Shown: piece after piece, positions 11,349-23,205 of the stretch | How the letters are laid out: every line of letters begins with the position of its first letter | How positions within the stretch are numbered: the stretch's first letter is position 1 | Origin: Ophioderma brevispina | Taxonomy: Eukaryota > Echinodermata > Ophiuroidea > Amphilepidida > Ophiodermatidae | Direction: 5' to 3' | Assembly: GCA_023653785.1 (NCBI GenBank) | Contig: JAMKCH010002942.1 | Span: 17,751-81,750, forward strand | Length of the DNA stretch: 64,000 nucleotides | The notes under the pieces: generated by a model | What the model was told of the DNA's origin: nothing | Database searches by the model: none | What the model saw: only the letters and a program-made list of their open reading frames with translations | Made by a program: the position numbers and the translations under genes

Positions 11349-12027
11349 TAGTGTAATTGCTGGGCTTCTTGGCTGGGAAAAAATTGGTAGAAAGCTATTA
11401 TTGCACTAGATGAGCAGAATGTATCAGAACAACATCCAAACTCTGCTAAAATCTTCTTTCTGGGAAATGTTTCATGGGTGTTTGAAAGTCCTGGTGGCAC
11501 AGTACACTCTGTACATGCCATTTCCAGTGCATAACAACAGGTTAGGTCTTCCGAACTACACCAATTATTATAGTCAGGGACCAAATAAGGCGACAAATTG
11601 CGCTTCTGACGTAATTTGATGGTGCAGAACAAATGTTGGCTGTGAATAATAATCTGTGAACAGATAAGCTTATTAAAACAGAAAGCTTACTTACATGAGT
11701 TATTGTGTCTGTGAGTTGAAAACCTGACTCAATTAGAGCATTTTTTGACATTTTAAAATCATATTTTGTTCAAACATGCCCCGCCCATACTACACATTCA
11801 AACCAATCACAGTCCGGACTACGCTGATTGACAAACCTTGCGCAATTGATCGCCTAATTCTTTCTCTATAAGGTGTACTATGATGGATCTCCTCTGCAGC
11901 ACCTACCCTTATAGTTGTTCCCAAGGTGCCCTTTTTGACCAGAATAAATGCAGCTAATAGACTGTTTCACCTCATTATGGCTGTAGAGAGGATGCACAAG
12001 CACGAAGTGTGCACTAAAGTGCAGGTG

Positions 12028-12230
12028 TAAAGGTCCGTTCATACCTCGCTGCACTGTGCAGTGCAGTGGCGATATATCAATCACTTGCTGCAGCAACTCA
12101 ACGTAACCTGCTGCAGCTGCAGTTCGGTTGCAGTACCGCAAGTATACTGGACAGAGATTGTAATTCGAGCACTGCAACTTACTGCAACTTACCGCAACGC
12201 ACGTTGCAGTTTAGTATGAACGAACCTTAA
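12028..12230. mobile_element. MITE with GGTCCGTTCATAC termini
   Basis: AAAGGTCCGTTCATAC at the left and GTATGAACGAACCTTAA at the right are inverted. The interior is rich in CTGCA-type motifs. The right flank is TTAA; the left is GTAA. Confidence 0.6.
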
Positions 12231-12340
12231 CTGCAAGCGTGAACGAAGACTGCAATGCAAAATGCACACTTGACTGCTGTGTGTAAGTCTTAATTCCACA
12301 ATTTCCCAGTGCCACGAGGAGGTGAAACAGAGTACACCAA

Positions 12341-12621
12341 GGCTGGTATTCTTAAAGGGAATGTTAATTTTATACCCGGATTTAAACCAGGGTAGTCCTA
12401 CATGAGTAGACCTTTTTTCCCTGCCAACATACTCTAAAATGTGCTGTAACAGGTGAGAAAATTCCTCATGTATGGGCTGGAATGACCCATTCACGAGGAA
12501 TTTTCTCACTCGTTACATTTAACTTTCACAGTATTTTGAAAGGAAAAAAGGTCTACTCATGTAGGACTAGCCCTGGTTTAAACCCAGGTCTAAAATTAGA
12601 CTCCCTTTCAGAATACCAGCC
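12341..12621. mobile_element. Foldback MITE with about 83-bp inverted arms
   Basis: The arm 12341-12423 (starting GGCTGGTATTC, containing GTAGTCCTACATGAGTAGAC) is repeated inverted in about 12540-12621 (ending GAATACCAGCC). A further inner inverted pair, GTGAGAAAATTCCTC and GAGGAATTTTCTCAC, makes nearly the whole 281 bp self-complementary. Confidence 0.8.
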
Positions 12622-13139
12622 CAGCTGTCTGGATAGTATACAAATTGAGGATGCTGTACTTTTGATAATTTTTTACCACTTTTTTTGCTCCTTTATCATG
12701 CTGAAGTTTGATTTGAGTATCAGGAAAGACCTGTATACAACCACTGTATTCAAAACAGTGATATATGCTGAAAATATTAAGGGGAACATATATTGGTTTG
12801 TATTGTAGTAGCCTGGTTGACTTGTGTGCAAGTCTATGTCTATGTGTAATTGGGTAGGTGGAACCTTTTCCACACAAAAATAAATGTTAAGTGGTTTCAG
12901 GCCTGAGATGCTGTGTTTGTATCCATGTATATGTCGGCTCATCCATATGATCGATCTTAAAAAATAGGTGTTCGAGAAAAGCGCAATTGAAAATCTTCCT
13001 TCGTAATCACCGAAACATACCGATGCGCATTTACTCCAGGTCAAAGGAAATATCATCAAGAAAACACTTCATAGTTTTAATTCAGTGAAAAAATAAATGC
13101 TGGTCATCTAGCCCAACACGTTTATGGACTGTAAACTAT

Positions 13140-13480
13140 AGATCAGTATGTGACAATTTGTTTTGTTTTTCCAAACTATGTTGAGATAGAAAACACTAAG
13201 CCAGTATGTGCCGTATTCATCACCGTATTATAAAAAAATCGCAATTGTCGTATCAGTGCATCACATAGTGATCTATGTCAGATAGCGCTGTATGTGACGC
13301 AGATTTGATATAGATTGGTATGTGATGAAGATATATGTATCTTATCGATTTCAGTTTCTTAGATAGAACACAGATAACTCTGTATGTAACACCTTCACAT
13401 CGCCGTGTTAAAGTACGCATGTACGTTATTGTTTGTGCATCACATAGTGATCTATGTCAGATAGCGCTGTATGTGAAAAA
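13140..13480 (+). repeat. Array of CTGTATGTGA-type motifs with a 42-bp exact repeat
   Basis: Bases 13256-13297 recur exactly at 13435-13476 (core ATAGTGATCTATGTCAGATA). Degenerate forms of YAGTATGTGAC also occur near 13145, 13202, 13318 and 13382. No coding frame; probably a decayed satellite. Confidence 0.55.
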
Positions 13481-14033
13481 TAAATTTGAATTAAATGCAC
13501 ATAGATAAAATTTGTAATTAATATTGTCATAATTAGGTCTATATAAATTATTAGTCAAGTCTGCAAACTCTGTATATGAAGAGTTCAACCTTTCAAGTCA
13601 TATTAACAATACCGGGAATTTTCTCAAAAATGTCAAAATATGAGATAGAACAGTAGTGATGCAATGCGCCTACGATATGTCAAGAGAGTACTGCTTTGCA
13701 TTTTATCCACTTGATTGAAAAAGCGTAGGGGGATTTTGCGATAGTGCGCATGTCCATGTATGTGTTCCAGTTTGGCTAGCTTTTTGTTTTTCACAAATAT
13801 GTTGAAAAGTTTGTCCGATTTAAACCAGATCTGGTGTTAAGGTGCAATAGGGTTCATCCATAAGTGGATGTGTAAAAGCAGGGACCAAGGTTTTTAAGGT
13901 CATTTGAGGTCATGTACCAGTCTGCGTCTTGCCAGGATGATGCAAGTTACTTGCTGTATTTTTCAGTATATGTGTTAATACTGCTTATTACCACTGTTAG
14001 ATAACATCATAACCTATGTTATTATTTTGAGAT

Positions 14034-14735
14034 GCTTTACACCATTGTTCAGGGATAGTACCAAACAGAAATTAACAATAAAGGGAAGTGACAGTGACTT
14101 TGCAAAAAAGTTTGGTCCCATAGCAGTGCGTAGCCAGGGGGGGGGCAGGGGGCGCTAGCCACCGTACAAATTGACACATTCATGCAAAATTAGCCTATTT
14201 GGACAAATTTAGGGCACAAAGACCGTCTCAGCCTCCCGTCAAATGACCATCCTGGCTAAGCCCCTGCATAGGGTACCATCATTGGCAGTGGCCACCACCA
14301 TTGGCCGCTAATTTTTTTTTTTTTTTTTTTTTCTCAGTTGGTTAGAGCGCCGTCACTAGTAATACGGAGGTCGCCGGTTCGAATCCGGCCAAGTGCATAT
14401 GGGTTTTTTCAACACTTGTGTGCGCTGGCCATCTCCAGGGAAAGATTAATAAATACCCGCTTTACACCATTGTTCAGAAATTGAAACAGAAATTAACAAT
14501 AAAGGGAAGTGACAGCGACTTTGCAAAAGTGGTCCCATAGCAGTGGCGTAGCCAGGGAGGGGGCTCAGGGGGCGCTAGCCCCCCGTCAAATTTGACAAAA
14601 TCATGCAAAATTAGCCTAATTTGGACAAATTTAGGGCACAAAGACAGTCTCAGCCTCCCGTCAAATTACAATCCTGGCTAAGCCCCTGCATAGGGTACCA
14701 TCATTGGCAGTGGCCACCACCATTGGCCGCTAATA
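14034..14735 (+). repeat. Tandem duplication of about 425 bp carrying a hAT-type MITE
   Basis: The block starting GCTTTACACCATTGTTCAG at 14034 recurs at about 14459 and runs to GGCCGCTAAT in both copies. Each copy holds a short element with ends CAGTGGCGTAGCCAGG and CCTGGCTAAGCCCCTG (14124-14266 and 14541-14688), typical of hAT MITEs. A SINE fragment lies between the copies. Confidence 0.75.
14309..14455 (+). mobile_element. tRNA-derived SINE fragment after poly-T
   Basis: After a T run (14309-14332) comes TCTCAGTTGGTTAGAGCGCC (A-box region) and GGTTCGAATCC (B box, 14376-14386). The tail, CAACACTTGTGTGCGCTGGCC, matches the SINE on the minus strand at 48225-48400. Not a functional tRNA gene: the 5' acceptor arm is missing. 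Confidence 0.7.
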
Positions 14736-14960
14736 TTTCAAGTAATTACTGATACATGGTCATGCTACATGCGTGACTTGCAGCTTCTTGCTGAAAATCC
14801 TTACCAGTATGAGCAGAGACCCTGTCAAAATACCCTGATGGTATCAACCTGGTGTATGTTAGCATCCAATATGCACAAATACTTCTGGCTCCAAGTGGAC
14901 TGAGCTAAGTAAACATAAAAATAAGATAACTGGAAATCTTCAAATTCGTTTATAGGCATG

Positions 14961-15327
14961 ATACTATACTGTGCTGTTCCGAATAAATGCTCCTGCTCTA
15001 ATAAATGCCCCCTACGATTTTAGGATAAAACAATTCAAGAAAATGAGTTAAGCTTACTTGAATCACATGATTTAATGGCCGGGACTGTTGTATCCGTATC
15101 ATAATCGCCGTTGTCATCAATGCTTTCTGCTTCTGATCCGTCACTAATGATAACTGGCACACATAGATACACAAAGAGAGGACTGGTAGATCACCTGAAA
15201 AAATCTTTTATAAACTGTGCAAGGTGATTTTTGAGGGGATTTTTGACTTCCATTTTTGACTGTAATAAACGCCCCCTTTTGAAAAATGCACCGCCCCCCG
15301 GGGCGTTTGTTAGGAACAATACGGTAT
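14961..15327. mobile_element. MITE with TGTTCC-AATAAATGC/GGGCG termini
   Basis: TGTTCCGAATAAATGC near 14984 and GGGCGTTTGTTAGGAACA near 15300 are inverted and flanked by ATACTATACTG / AATACGGTAT. About 365 bp, non-coding. Confidence 0.5.
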
Positions 15328-15804
15328 GTCAGCTTATGGAGTATTGAAAGGTTGGGTTGGTGAACAGCTACATTCACTGTTAAGTTATACTTGGTGCAGA
15401 ATTAGAGCATATGCACTGGGACAATTAATAGGGCTTCCTGTATGATTAAAGTCTAGTATTTTGTACCACATTGTATTTTTTAATGAGAAATATTTAGTTG
15501 TGTATTTTTATTTTTGAGTAGACATTGTAAATCATTAGATCCAAGCAGATTGTAATTTTATTCAAATGTTGTTAATGCACAATTTTAATGAAACTACATT
15601 TTAAAATTCAAAAGCATTTGTTGAGTCTGCAAAATTGTGCACCACATATTGGCAGCCATATACGACGGGTTCGATAATTTAAAGTGATAAAGCAATGGTG
15701 AGTGATTTTGTGGGAAATTTGACAAACAATTTCTACAAATTGGCTCTGAAACAAAAGAAGGTTGGGCACAACAAAACCTCCCATTTCACTTTGCTTGCAC
15801 ATAT

Positions 15805-16002
15805 TTACGACCTTTAGAAAACCGGGCTTATGCAGATGCAGTGAGCGTGCCCATGCCCAGCTGTGTTCGGAAATGTGACCGCATGAATTCGAAGTCCACT
15901 CGATCGATATCGGTCACATTCATGAACAGCAGCTGGGCATGGGCGTGCTCACTGCTTCACCGCATCTGCATAAGCATAAGCCCGGTTTTCTAAAGGTCGT
16001 AA
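15805..16002. mobile_element. Palindromic MITE, family K (copy 1)
   Basis: The 198-bp segment is almost completely self-complementary: TTACGACCTTTAGAAAACCG at the left pairs with CGGTTTTCTAAAGGTCGTAA at the right, and GTGCCCATGCCCAGCTG with CAGCTGGGCATGGGCGTG inside. The centre contains ATCGATATCGGTCACATT. A second copy lies at 30891-31088. Confidence 0.85.
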
Positions 16003-17405
16003 AGACATTGCTGTATTAAGAGGTTTGCCTTTGACACAGCCAGATGTAACCCGCTACTTGATCCTTGTGTACTGCAAGTAGCCATTAATGACGTGCAGGT
16101 AGAGACTAGTAAACTAATCATATGGCAATATGGTCATTACAGAATTTCTGGGGGTTAAAAAGTTGCTTTAATTTACCAACTACAGTTGTCAGATTTGTTC
16201 AGCATTATTTACTTTGCTGTGCATGACTTGTGTCAGCATGGAAGTAATGAAGATTGGTTTGTTGAGTAGAGTGGACTCCCCCCTTTCATGCAGATGTCCC
16301 TGTGTACGTTTCATCTGCTAACTCTGACATTAAGAAATAAATTCTTGGAGCAAAGGTATGAATGTAAATAGACAAGTATCATGAATAATATAATTTTATG
16401 CTGCTGGGGCTCAAATTCGCAGCGGCATGCGCGAATCTGACTGGATTCCCGCAAAAGCTCATTTTCAAATAGACCAAGAATTGAAAAGTCCTTTTTTCAT
16501 GACAAAGTTCGCACTAGCCCCAGCACCCAGATTGTTTTGAAGAAACAAATTATTTGCAGAAAACTATCATTTTTGCCGGTCATGTGCGTTTCAATGCCCA
16601 GCCAGGCCGGCAAATGTTGTCAAAACAATAGGGCTGTCCATGCTGACGTCACAAGTCGGTCCATTTTGCGCCGTGTTTTTACCTGAACGATAGCAGGAGA
16701 CTGGAATGGTAGCCGCTAGTTTGGAAATGCGCATTTTCGATTGCCTATTTGTTTCACTTACATGCTTGAAACAATCCCAAGAAATGGTGATAAAGGCTGC
16801 CAAACGGCCTCGAATCGAAGTTTGTTCTGGAGTGACATCACGTTTGTTTTCACATCACGTTTGTTTTCACCTCCAATGAAATGATTCGGACTTACTAAAA
16901 AGTACGCGCAGTGTTGTGCATCGCGAAGTGATATTGCAAAACGAGGGCCGATGATAAAGGCTAAGCACAGGCATGTAACCCGGATGAGTAGACAGCCCTA
17001 TTTTCAATGCACCAAATTGCGATTTGCTTTTTTATACTTTTTTTTTCATTAAATTGCCTCATTTATACTAGTCCTAAATCGACCGCTAAATTAAGAAAAT
17101 ATGCAATGTTTTTTTAGTTTTCGTTTTATTTTTTTCCAGTAAGTTAGTAAGTTTCCAAAATCAAATGAAACTAAATAATTACAAAAAAATGCATGCCAGG
17201 GTACGTTGTAAAAAAGCATGTGATCGAAATTGCCCAATAATAGATCGCCTTAGAACTCGCCAAGGTCATAATGTAAATGCATCAAGATGGAATCTAATGT
17301 TCTGTAAATGGTTAGGTGATTGGCTATAGCGCTAAAATACGGGCTAAAATAAACAAACAACATGGCAAACAGCTGTACCGATACGATGCACGGATGTTTA
17401 TCTCA

Positions 17406-17749
17406 TTAAAGGTGCTTGTTCCGATCCAAGTCTATTGTGTTCTCTACTTGATATGAAAGCTTGGCACTTGCACATACGCCCCATCAAGTACCGTGGGAAA
17501 CAAACTTGCGGTTTTGATGGTAGAAGCAATAATACATATTGCAAAGCCCTATTCAATACTGTGCTAATATTGATGGTTAACCACTAAAACGGTGGTTTTT
17601 CGTTCATATCTTGGGAATGAAACGGATTTGAGAGCTCATATTTCAGGACGACAATGAGAAAAATACGGCCTTTCATCTGATATCAAAATTGATACTACTT
17701 CCGGGTAAATCAGGGGGGTCCCAAACACGATCGGAACACGCACCTTTAA
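17406..17749 (+). mobile_element. TTAA MITE, family B (copy 2)
   Basis: Ends TTAAAGGTGCTTGTTCCGAT and ATCGGAACACGCACCTTTAA lie between TTAA tetranucleotides. Full length and the best-preserved copy of the family in this window. Confidence 0.9.
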
Positions 17750-18219
17750 GTAAGCTTTTTATGGATACCAGGGAACAGCGTCAATCGTAAAATATGACCA
17801 ATTTACCAAAAAAAGAGTAGGATTTGTGTATGCTTACGGCAAGTTTACGCGAATCTGATCGGATTCCCGCTGAAACAGTGTGGCGAGAATCTCACGCGAA
17901 TCAGATTTGGGGATTCGCGTCGAATTTGAGCCCTTGCGCTGTGGTCTTTTCAGAAATAGTGCTAACTTCAGTCATCAAAAATGGTCGGTTTGCCATTAAC
18001 AGCCAAGAAAATATTGATGTTGGTCGGTCAGCTTTTTTTAAACTTAGAGAAGTATGTACAGGTTTGAGTGTTGTATAGTATTATGCTAAATGCCCAGTAA
18101 TGGATAAATCAGGACTGATGAATGACTTAGTTTTGGCAATGAAACCGAGGTCAGAGCCATATTTAAAATTGTTAAGCATACTGGCTGAAACCTGCAGCTA
18201 CACTGCCTAGTCTGAAGTA

Positions 18220-18800
18220 TGTATGCATGTCTATACCCAGATCAGACATTATCATCAAACATACTCTTATTTCAAGTCTTTCGTCTGTGGCACTTGAAAT
18301 GGTTCTTCAGGTGACTGTTGCTTGAAGAACCATTTCAAGAGCCACTGACTCCAGGAAAGATAAATTAATTAAGTAAATTTGCGGGAGAGCGGGTAGCGCA
18401 GCGGTTCTTCCCTCGCTTTACACCACCGAGGTCCCAGGTTCGATTCCCGGGTCGGGCATGAGGCTTTACGTGTAATTGGTTTCCAGTCCAAGCTCGCTCT
18501 CGCAGGTTTTCTCCGGGTGCTCTGGTTTCCTCCTGCTTCTAAAACTGGACTTCTTTCCCTTCCTTGTCCTAATTTAATGTATGTGATTTCGGTCGATGTT
18601 TGTGTGAGTGTTGCAATTGGCGCTGTATTAGCTGCTGCCTCAAAGTTGCATTGTTTCTGTAAGCGCTGTGTTCTTCGTAGAGCGCTATATAAATGCTTAA
18701 TATTATTATTAAGTCATATTAATACATGGCAGCACACAGATGTATCACATAGCAGCTATTGCACTTACGACCTTCTTGAACTCACATGACTTATTGCGTC
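18220..18800 (+). repeat. Dispersed repeat J, interrupted by a SINE
   Basis: Flanks 18240-18367 and 18715-18800 match 43400-43630: CATCAAACATACTATTAT, a GGTTCTTCA/TGAAGAAC hairpin, GAGCCACTGACTC and TACATGGCAGCACA are shared. The copy at 43.4 kb lacks the SINE and serves as an empty site. Confidence 0.7.
18375..18707 (+). mobile_element. tRNA-derived SINE
   Basis: The tRNA-like head has an A box (GGGTAGCGCAGCGG, 18391-18404) and a B box (GGTTCGATTCC, 18437-18447). The body includes TTTTCTCCGGGTGCTCTGG and a tail GCGCTATATAAATGCTTAAT with ATT repeats. ATTAAGT direct repeats at 18368-18374 and 18708-18714 are the probable target-site duplication, supported by the uninterrupted copy of the host repeat near 43520. 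Confidence 0.85.
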
Positions 18801-19232
18801 ATACTTGCATGTGAGCTTAAGTTTGTTCAATGTATACACCTATGCTGTGACTCCATACTTCAGAGTAGACAGTGTATATTTGAGTGATATATCACCTCTT
18901 GAAGAAGGAACCAATAGCAATGGACATATTTGGTTCAATTCTATCAGTGATCCTTTTATTGTAAAAAATGTATGTTGTTTTAATTTTATATCATGACTAT
19001 AGTCGATGTAGTGTTATTACCACTTGGACAACCTGAAATTGTATTATAGATTTGAACTTGTTAATGACTTTTCCCACCTAATGTAACCATAATGTTTGTT
19101 GGCCAGTTTTTGTAAATAACTTGTATATTATTATGCAGCATGTCATTATTAACCCATTCAGCAGTACAGGCCAATTTTATTTGTTATTCCTAGGGTTGTA
19201 TGCCAATATTAGCCCATCAGAGACAGAAAAGC

Positions 19233-19597
19233 TTTAAAGTGACAAATGATATTTTTTTGAGGATACAAATTTCTCTAAAATTGCACTGGATTGGTTGTAG
19301 ACCACCTACCGAGAACATTTTGAAGGTTTATTGGACAAACAAGTACAGAAGAAAGCTGCAGACCTTGTTTTGAACTTGCCTGCTATCGTAAACGTCCCTA
19401 TAGAAAACCATGCTTTGATTTTCTGTCGTGCACGACAGAAAAAGCTTAATCATCTTATTACAAAAATACAGAGTATTTTGTTTATTCACTTCAGGTGTGA
19501 TCTAATACATTGGTAAGCATTCCAAATATGTAAAAAACCTGGGTTCGACAAAAAATTGGGGGCGCTTCTTTCTGTAAATGTCCTCATGTCTCTTGAA
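19233..19597 (+). mobile_element. TTAA MITE, family A (copy 1)
   Basis: Starts TTAAAGTGACA and ends CTCATGTCTCTTGAA, the inverse of the family end TTAAAGAGACATGAGGAG. It carries the family core, a perfect palindrome around TCGTGCACGA (about 19425-19440), plus TAGACCACCTACCGAGAAC and CAGGTGTGATCTAATACATT. Confidence 0.85.
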
Positions 19598-20108
19598 GGT
19601 ACATGCACATAGAAAATCTTGATTTGTTACTCAGAGGATATTGTGTTAAGGCTTTTAACACTGAAAGGGTAATCAGTCAACTTTTGCAATCGATCGCCGT
19701 CAGTAGACAGCAAATCAGCCACTGAATTCGCCATTTCTGACGGGCCATTTAAAATAACAGCATTCATGCGTCTGCTGTATACCTGTAGGAGACTATTCAC
19801 CATGTTACATTTTCATGTTGGACTTGGTAAATATTATGACAGAAAAAGCACAATTTCTGTTGGGAAACAAATAAGGTGGTAAGGGATTCCACTTAAAGAA
19901 GCCTGTTAAATCTTTCCTTTGGGCAGGTAAAACATCGTAAGTGAGGTGTTATTGCGCTTGTGCGTGTAGAATTCAGAAAATGGCTGCATTAGTGTTCAAA
20001 ATTTGTGTGATTGCAAAAGCTGCCCAATCACCTGCTCAGTGTGCAGTCTTATTATCTGAGCTAATCAGAGATACTGTGAGAAAGGTGGTATAGACCTCAG
20101 GGAGTCAA

Positions 20109-20873
20109 AGAGACACTGGCACATTTTGAAAAATAGTGCACCCTCGAGATTTGTCATAATTGATATTTTTGCATTGTTGTAAAGCTTGTATATACATTAG
20201 CCTTCATGTGAAATTATTAAGCCCAAATCAACGTGTTATGGGTAAACAGAACAATTTTATAATTAATGACTGTAGCAGACAATGCGGAAATGGCGTTAAC
20301 ACAAGTAAACACACGCCAGAGTTGATTCCCACAGCATGCACCTTGTTTGACCGGTGTGTGACCTTTTTGGTACGGCATTGATATCAATGAGTATAAGTCT
20401 GATATTCATGTAATAGACACATTTGTTGATTAAAGTTACAGCAAACTTAAAAGTTGGCCTACAAATTACCTGGATGTCTTTAGCCTCTTATTCATGTCCA
20501 TATCTCTTAAAGGTGCTTGTTTCGATTTATGTGTATTGTGTTCTCTACTTAATATGAGAGCCTGGCACTTGCACGTACGCCCCACTAAACCTGCGTTTTT
20601 TTTGTGTTTATATCTTGGGAATGAAATGGATTTGTGGGCTCAAATTTCTGGACGACAATGAGAAAAATATGGCTTTCATGTGATATCAAAATCGTTACTA
20701 CTTCCGGGTAAATCATGGGGGTCCCAAAGACGATCGGAACACGCACCTTTAAATTTTGGGTATGTTATTTTTAAGTGTAAAATATATCTGTATTCTTTCA
20801 ATGGCCTAGGCTACCATTTGTGAGCAAATTAAAGAAATTTCATATTTTGCGAAAATGTGCCAGTGCCCCTTTT
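20109..20873 (+). mobile_element. MITE, family G, interrupted by a family B MITE
   Basis: Left end AGAGACACTGGCACATTTTG and right end AAAATGTGCCAGTGCC are inverted. The copy at 57279-57737 has the same interior (GATTAAAGTTA, AAAAGTTGGCCTACAAATTA, CCTGGATGTCTTTA) without the 20507-20752 insertion. Confidence 0.8.
20507..20752 (+). mobile_element. TTAA MITE, family B (copy 3, internally deleted)
   Basis: Family B ends between TTAA sites, nested in family G. About 100 bp shorter than the full-length copies because the middle (around the ACCGTGGGAAAC motif) is missing. Confidence 0.85.
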
Positions 20874-21099
20874 TTTACAAGCACATAAAACGGGTTAAAA
20901 CATATTGACCGTTTGTCCTTAAAATTATACACAAATGATGATCACATGGGTATTTTCTTTTCACACTGATATTTTGGTGATCTTAACTTTCTTTTGTAAG
21001 TAGTTAAAGAGCTTACCACATTGAGAAATGTATTGAGAAATACTGTTAGAAAGGTATGATTAAATATTTTAAAAATTGTCTTCTGGCTCTCATTGTTGG

Positions 21100-21425
21100 A
21101 CTTTTTTCATGCAACTTAGTCACCCCTGATTACTGGTGATTTAGGTATAATAGTGAAAATATAACCAAATTAGCCTCATTTTATGGCATGTTAAGCTATT
21201 TCAGCTCATTAAAATTCACACATTTTGGCACCCAGAGTCTATGAAGGCAACATTTTGTGTTTTGTTAAGCACAACTGCAGTTCACACTATCTCACTGATG
21301 CAAGACCAATCATTTAATTTAGGTGTATTAGTGAAAATATGGCCACTCTAGACTCAATTTGCAACATACCAGGCTATTTTAGCTAATTAAGACTAAATTC
21401 ACACACATTTTGGCACCAAAGATCT
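21100..21425 (+). repeat. Two diverged direct repeats of about 175 bp
   Basis: Both units contain GATTTAGGT or TTTAGGTGTA, TAGTGAAAATAT, a run on GCTATTT-AGCT and CACA(CA)TTTTGGCACC, ending in GATAACATTTT-like sequence. Non-coding. Confidence 0.5.
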
Positions 21426-22149
21426 ATGCAGATAACATTTTTTTTAAAGTAAAAGTAAAGTCTCGTGCCGAGCAAGCTCGTGCGCGGAGTGCCCATCTCT
21501 CTTTCCTTGGAATATTATTTAATTCGAAACAAAAGTTACAGCAAAAAACAGAATTTCCCCATGCAAAGTATAGGTGCTTTTGCCTGCCAGTTTCTCTTGC
21601 ACCAACAGGGACGCCATAAACATAAACAAATGTCACATCATCTATATCTGGGTTTGTTATACTATACATGCATATAGCAAAGGGCAATAAGGTGTATGAA
21701 TTAAAATTGGGATCACCTATTTTAAATGGCTATAGCCCGATCGCTAATAGCTTCAGATTTTACCGGAAGTGGTCAAAATTTTGGTATCAGAAGAAAGGGC
21801 TAAAGGATGTTTGGTCAGAAGTCATGAGAAAAATGTGCAACATTTTGATACACCGATATTATTACAAAGTACTCTATGAGGCTTACAAAATCACATTATT
21901 AGCTCTCACATCAAAACAGATTGAACTATCGGCGTGAAAGTTTACAGATGGATTTTTGGGGTGAAGGCCATTCTTTCAAGATAAAAACTTTACTTACTTA
22001 AATCGGACCATTCCCCTTTAATTATCTTAAATTTTCATAAAACAAATACAAAATAACATGTTAGGTACTCAATGAAGAGTATACATTAATCTGGCAGTGC
22101 CCAACACCCAGAGTGTGAAAACTTCTAACAAGAATTTTGCGATGTACAA

Positions 22150-23047
22150 TTAAAGCAATATTGGCACATTTTTTGAAGAGCGCCCCCAATTTTCAAAAGT
22201 TGATATTTTTGCACAGTTACGTTGATAATTGTCTAGGAAACTATACCTGCGAACGAGAATGCAAAGAAATGCGTATTTATCATAAAATAAGCGATTTTGT
22301 AATTAGAATTGGAGTCCCAGATTGGACTTAAAGGCTGACTCAGAGATTTCGAAATATAATTTGTTTGTGTATTAATTAAAAGTAATCCTCCAGAACTAAA
22401 GATAGTCACCTATAATGCGTAATTCCAAAGTTAGAGATGAATCGGATTTTTCGTTTTCATGCAATATACATTTATGTACAGTATAACAGTGCCATAGCCT
22501 ACCGTGTATAACAAAAATTCCGGATCCGGAATTTTATAACAAAGTTGTGATTTTCTATATGAAGGACTTCGATTTGAGCTTAGTTATTTTACACAGTGAT
22601 TAGTATATGGACAAGCATTGTATACATGTTAAAACACGATTTGTTTGAAAAAATGAGTGCGCCCTCATCGGGAAATCTCTGAGTCGGCCTTTAACGGTAG
22701 AGCTGGAAATGCTACGTTTATGTCCGTCCGTGATGAAATAGTGCCACCTCAAGAAGATTACCTCTACCTTGACTTGCCTGAACCAATAAAACAACTAATG
22801 GATGAGCATAGACACGTACATGGCGCTATTTCCCGGCTATTTCACATTGGAATGCTGTTTCCAGCAGTCGTTGAATTATTATCGGGATCCAAGATTCAAG
22901 ATTCAATCCCAATAATAATTATTCTAATTACAAATTCCTTCGTTTGTGACACACAGACATTTTCGAGCTTAACCATTCACAGGTATAGTTTACTAGCCAG
23001 TTACCAATGCAACCATGTAAAAATCTATTTTTTTTTTTTTTTTTTTT
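22150..23047 (+). mobile_element. MITE D (copy 1, right end lost, carrying an inserted MITE E)
   Basis: Begins TTAAAGCAATATTGGCACAT, with GAAGAGCGCCCCCAATTTTC in the left inverted repeat. The interior has a frame reading MDEHRHVHGAISRLFHIGML that is also open in copy 2 but decayed in the copy at 58275. This may be captured sequence rather than a transposase. Confidence 0.8.
22328..22694 (+). mobile_element. TTAA MITE, family E, with its empty site in the neighbouring copy
   Basis: The element (22332-22690) has ends AGGCTGACTCAGAGATTTC and GAAATCTCTGAGTCGGCCT between TTAA at 22328-22331 and 22691-22694. The tandem copy reads GATTGGACTTAACGGTAGAG at about 23376-23395 with a single TTAA, so the insertion duplicated exactly TTAA. 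Another copy of the family is at 36400-36728. Confidence 0.95.
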
Positions 23048-23205
23048 ACTTACTTAAATCGGACCATTCCCCTTTAATTATCTTAAATTTTCATAAAACA
23101 AATACAAAATAACATGTTAGGTACTCAATGAAGAGTATACATTAATCTGGCAGTGCCCAACACCCAGAGTGTGAAAACTTCTAACAAGAATTTTGCGATG
23201 TACAA

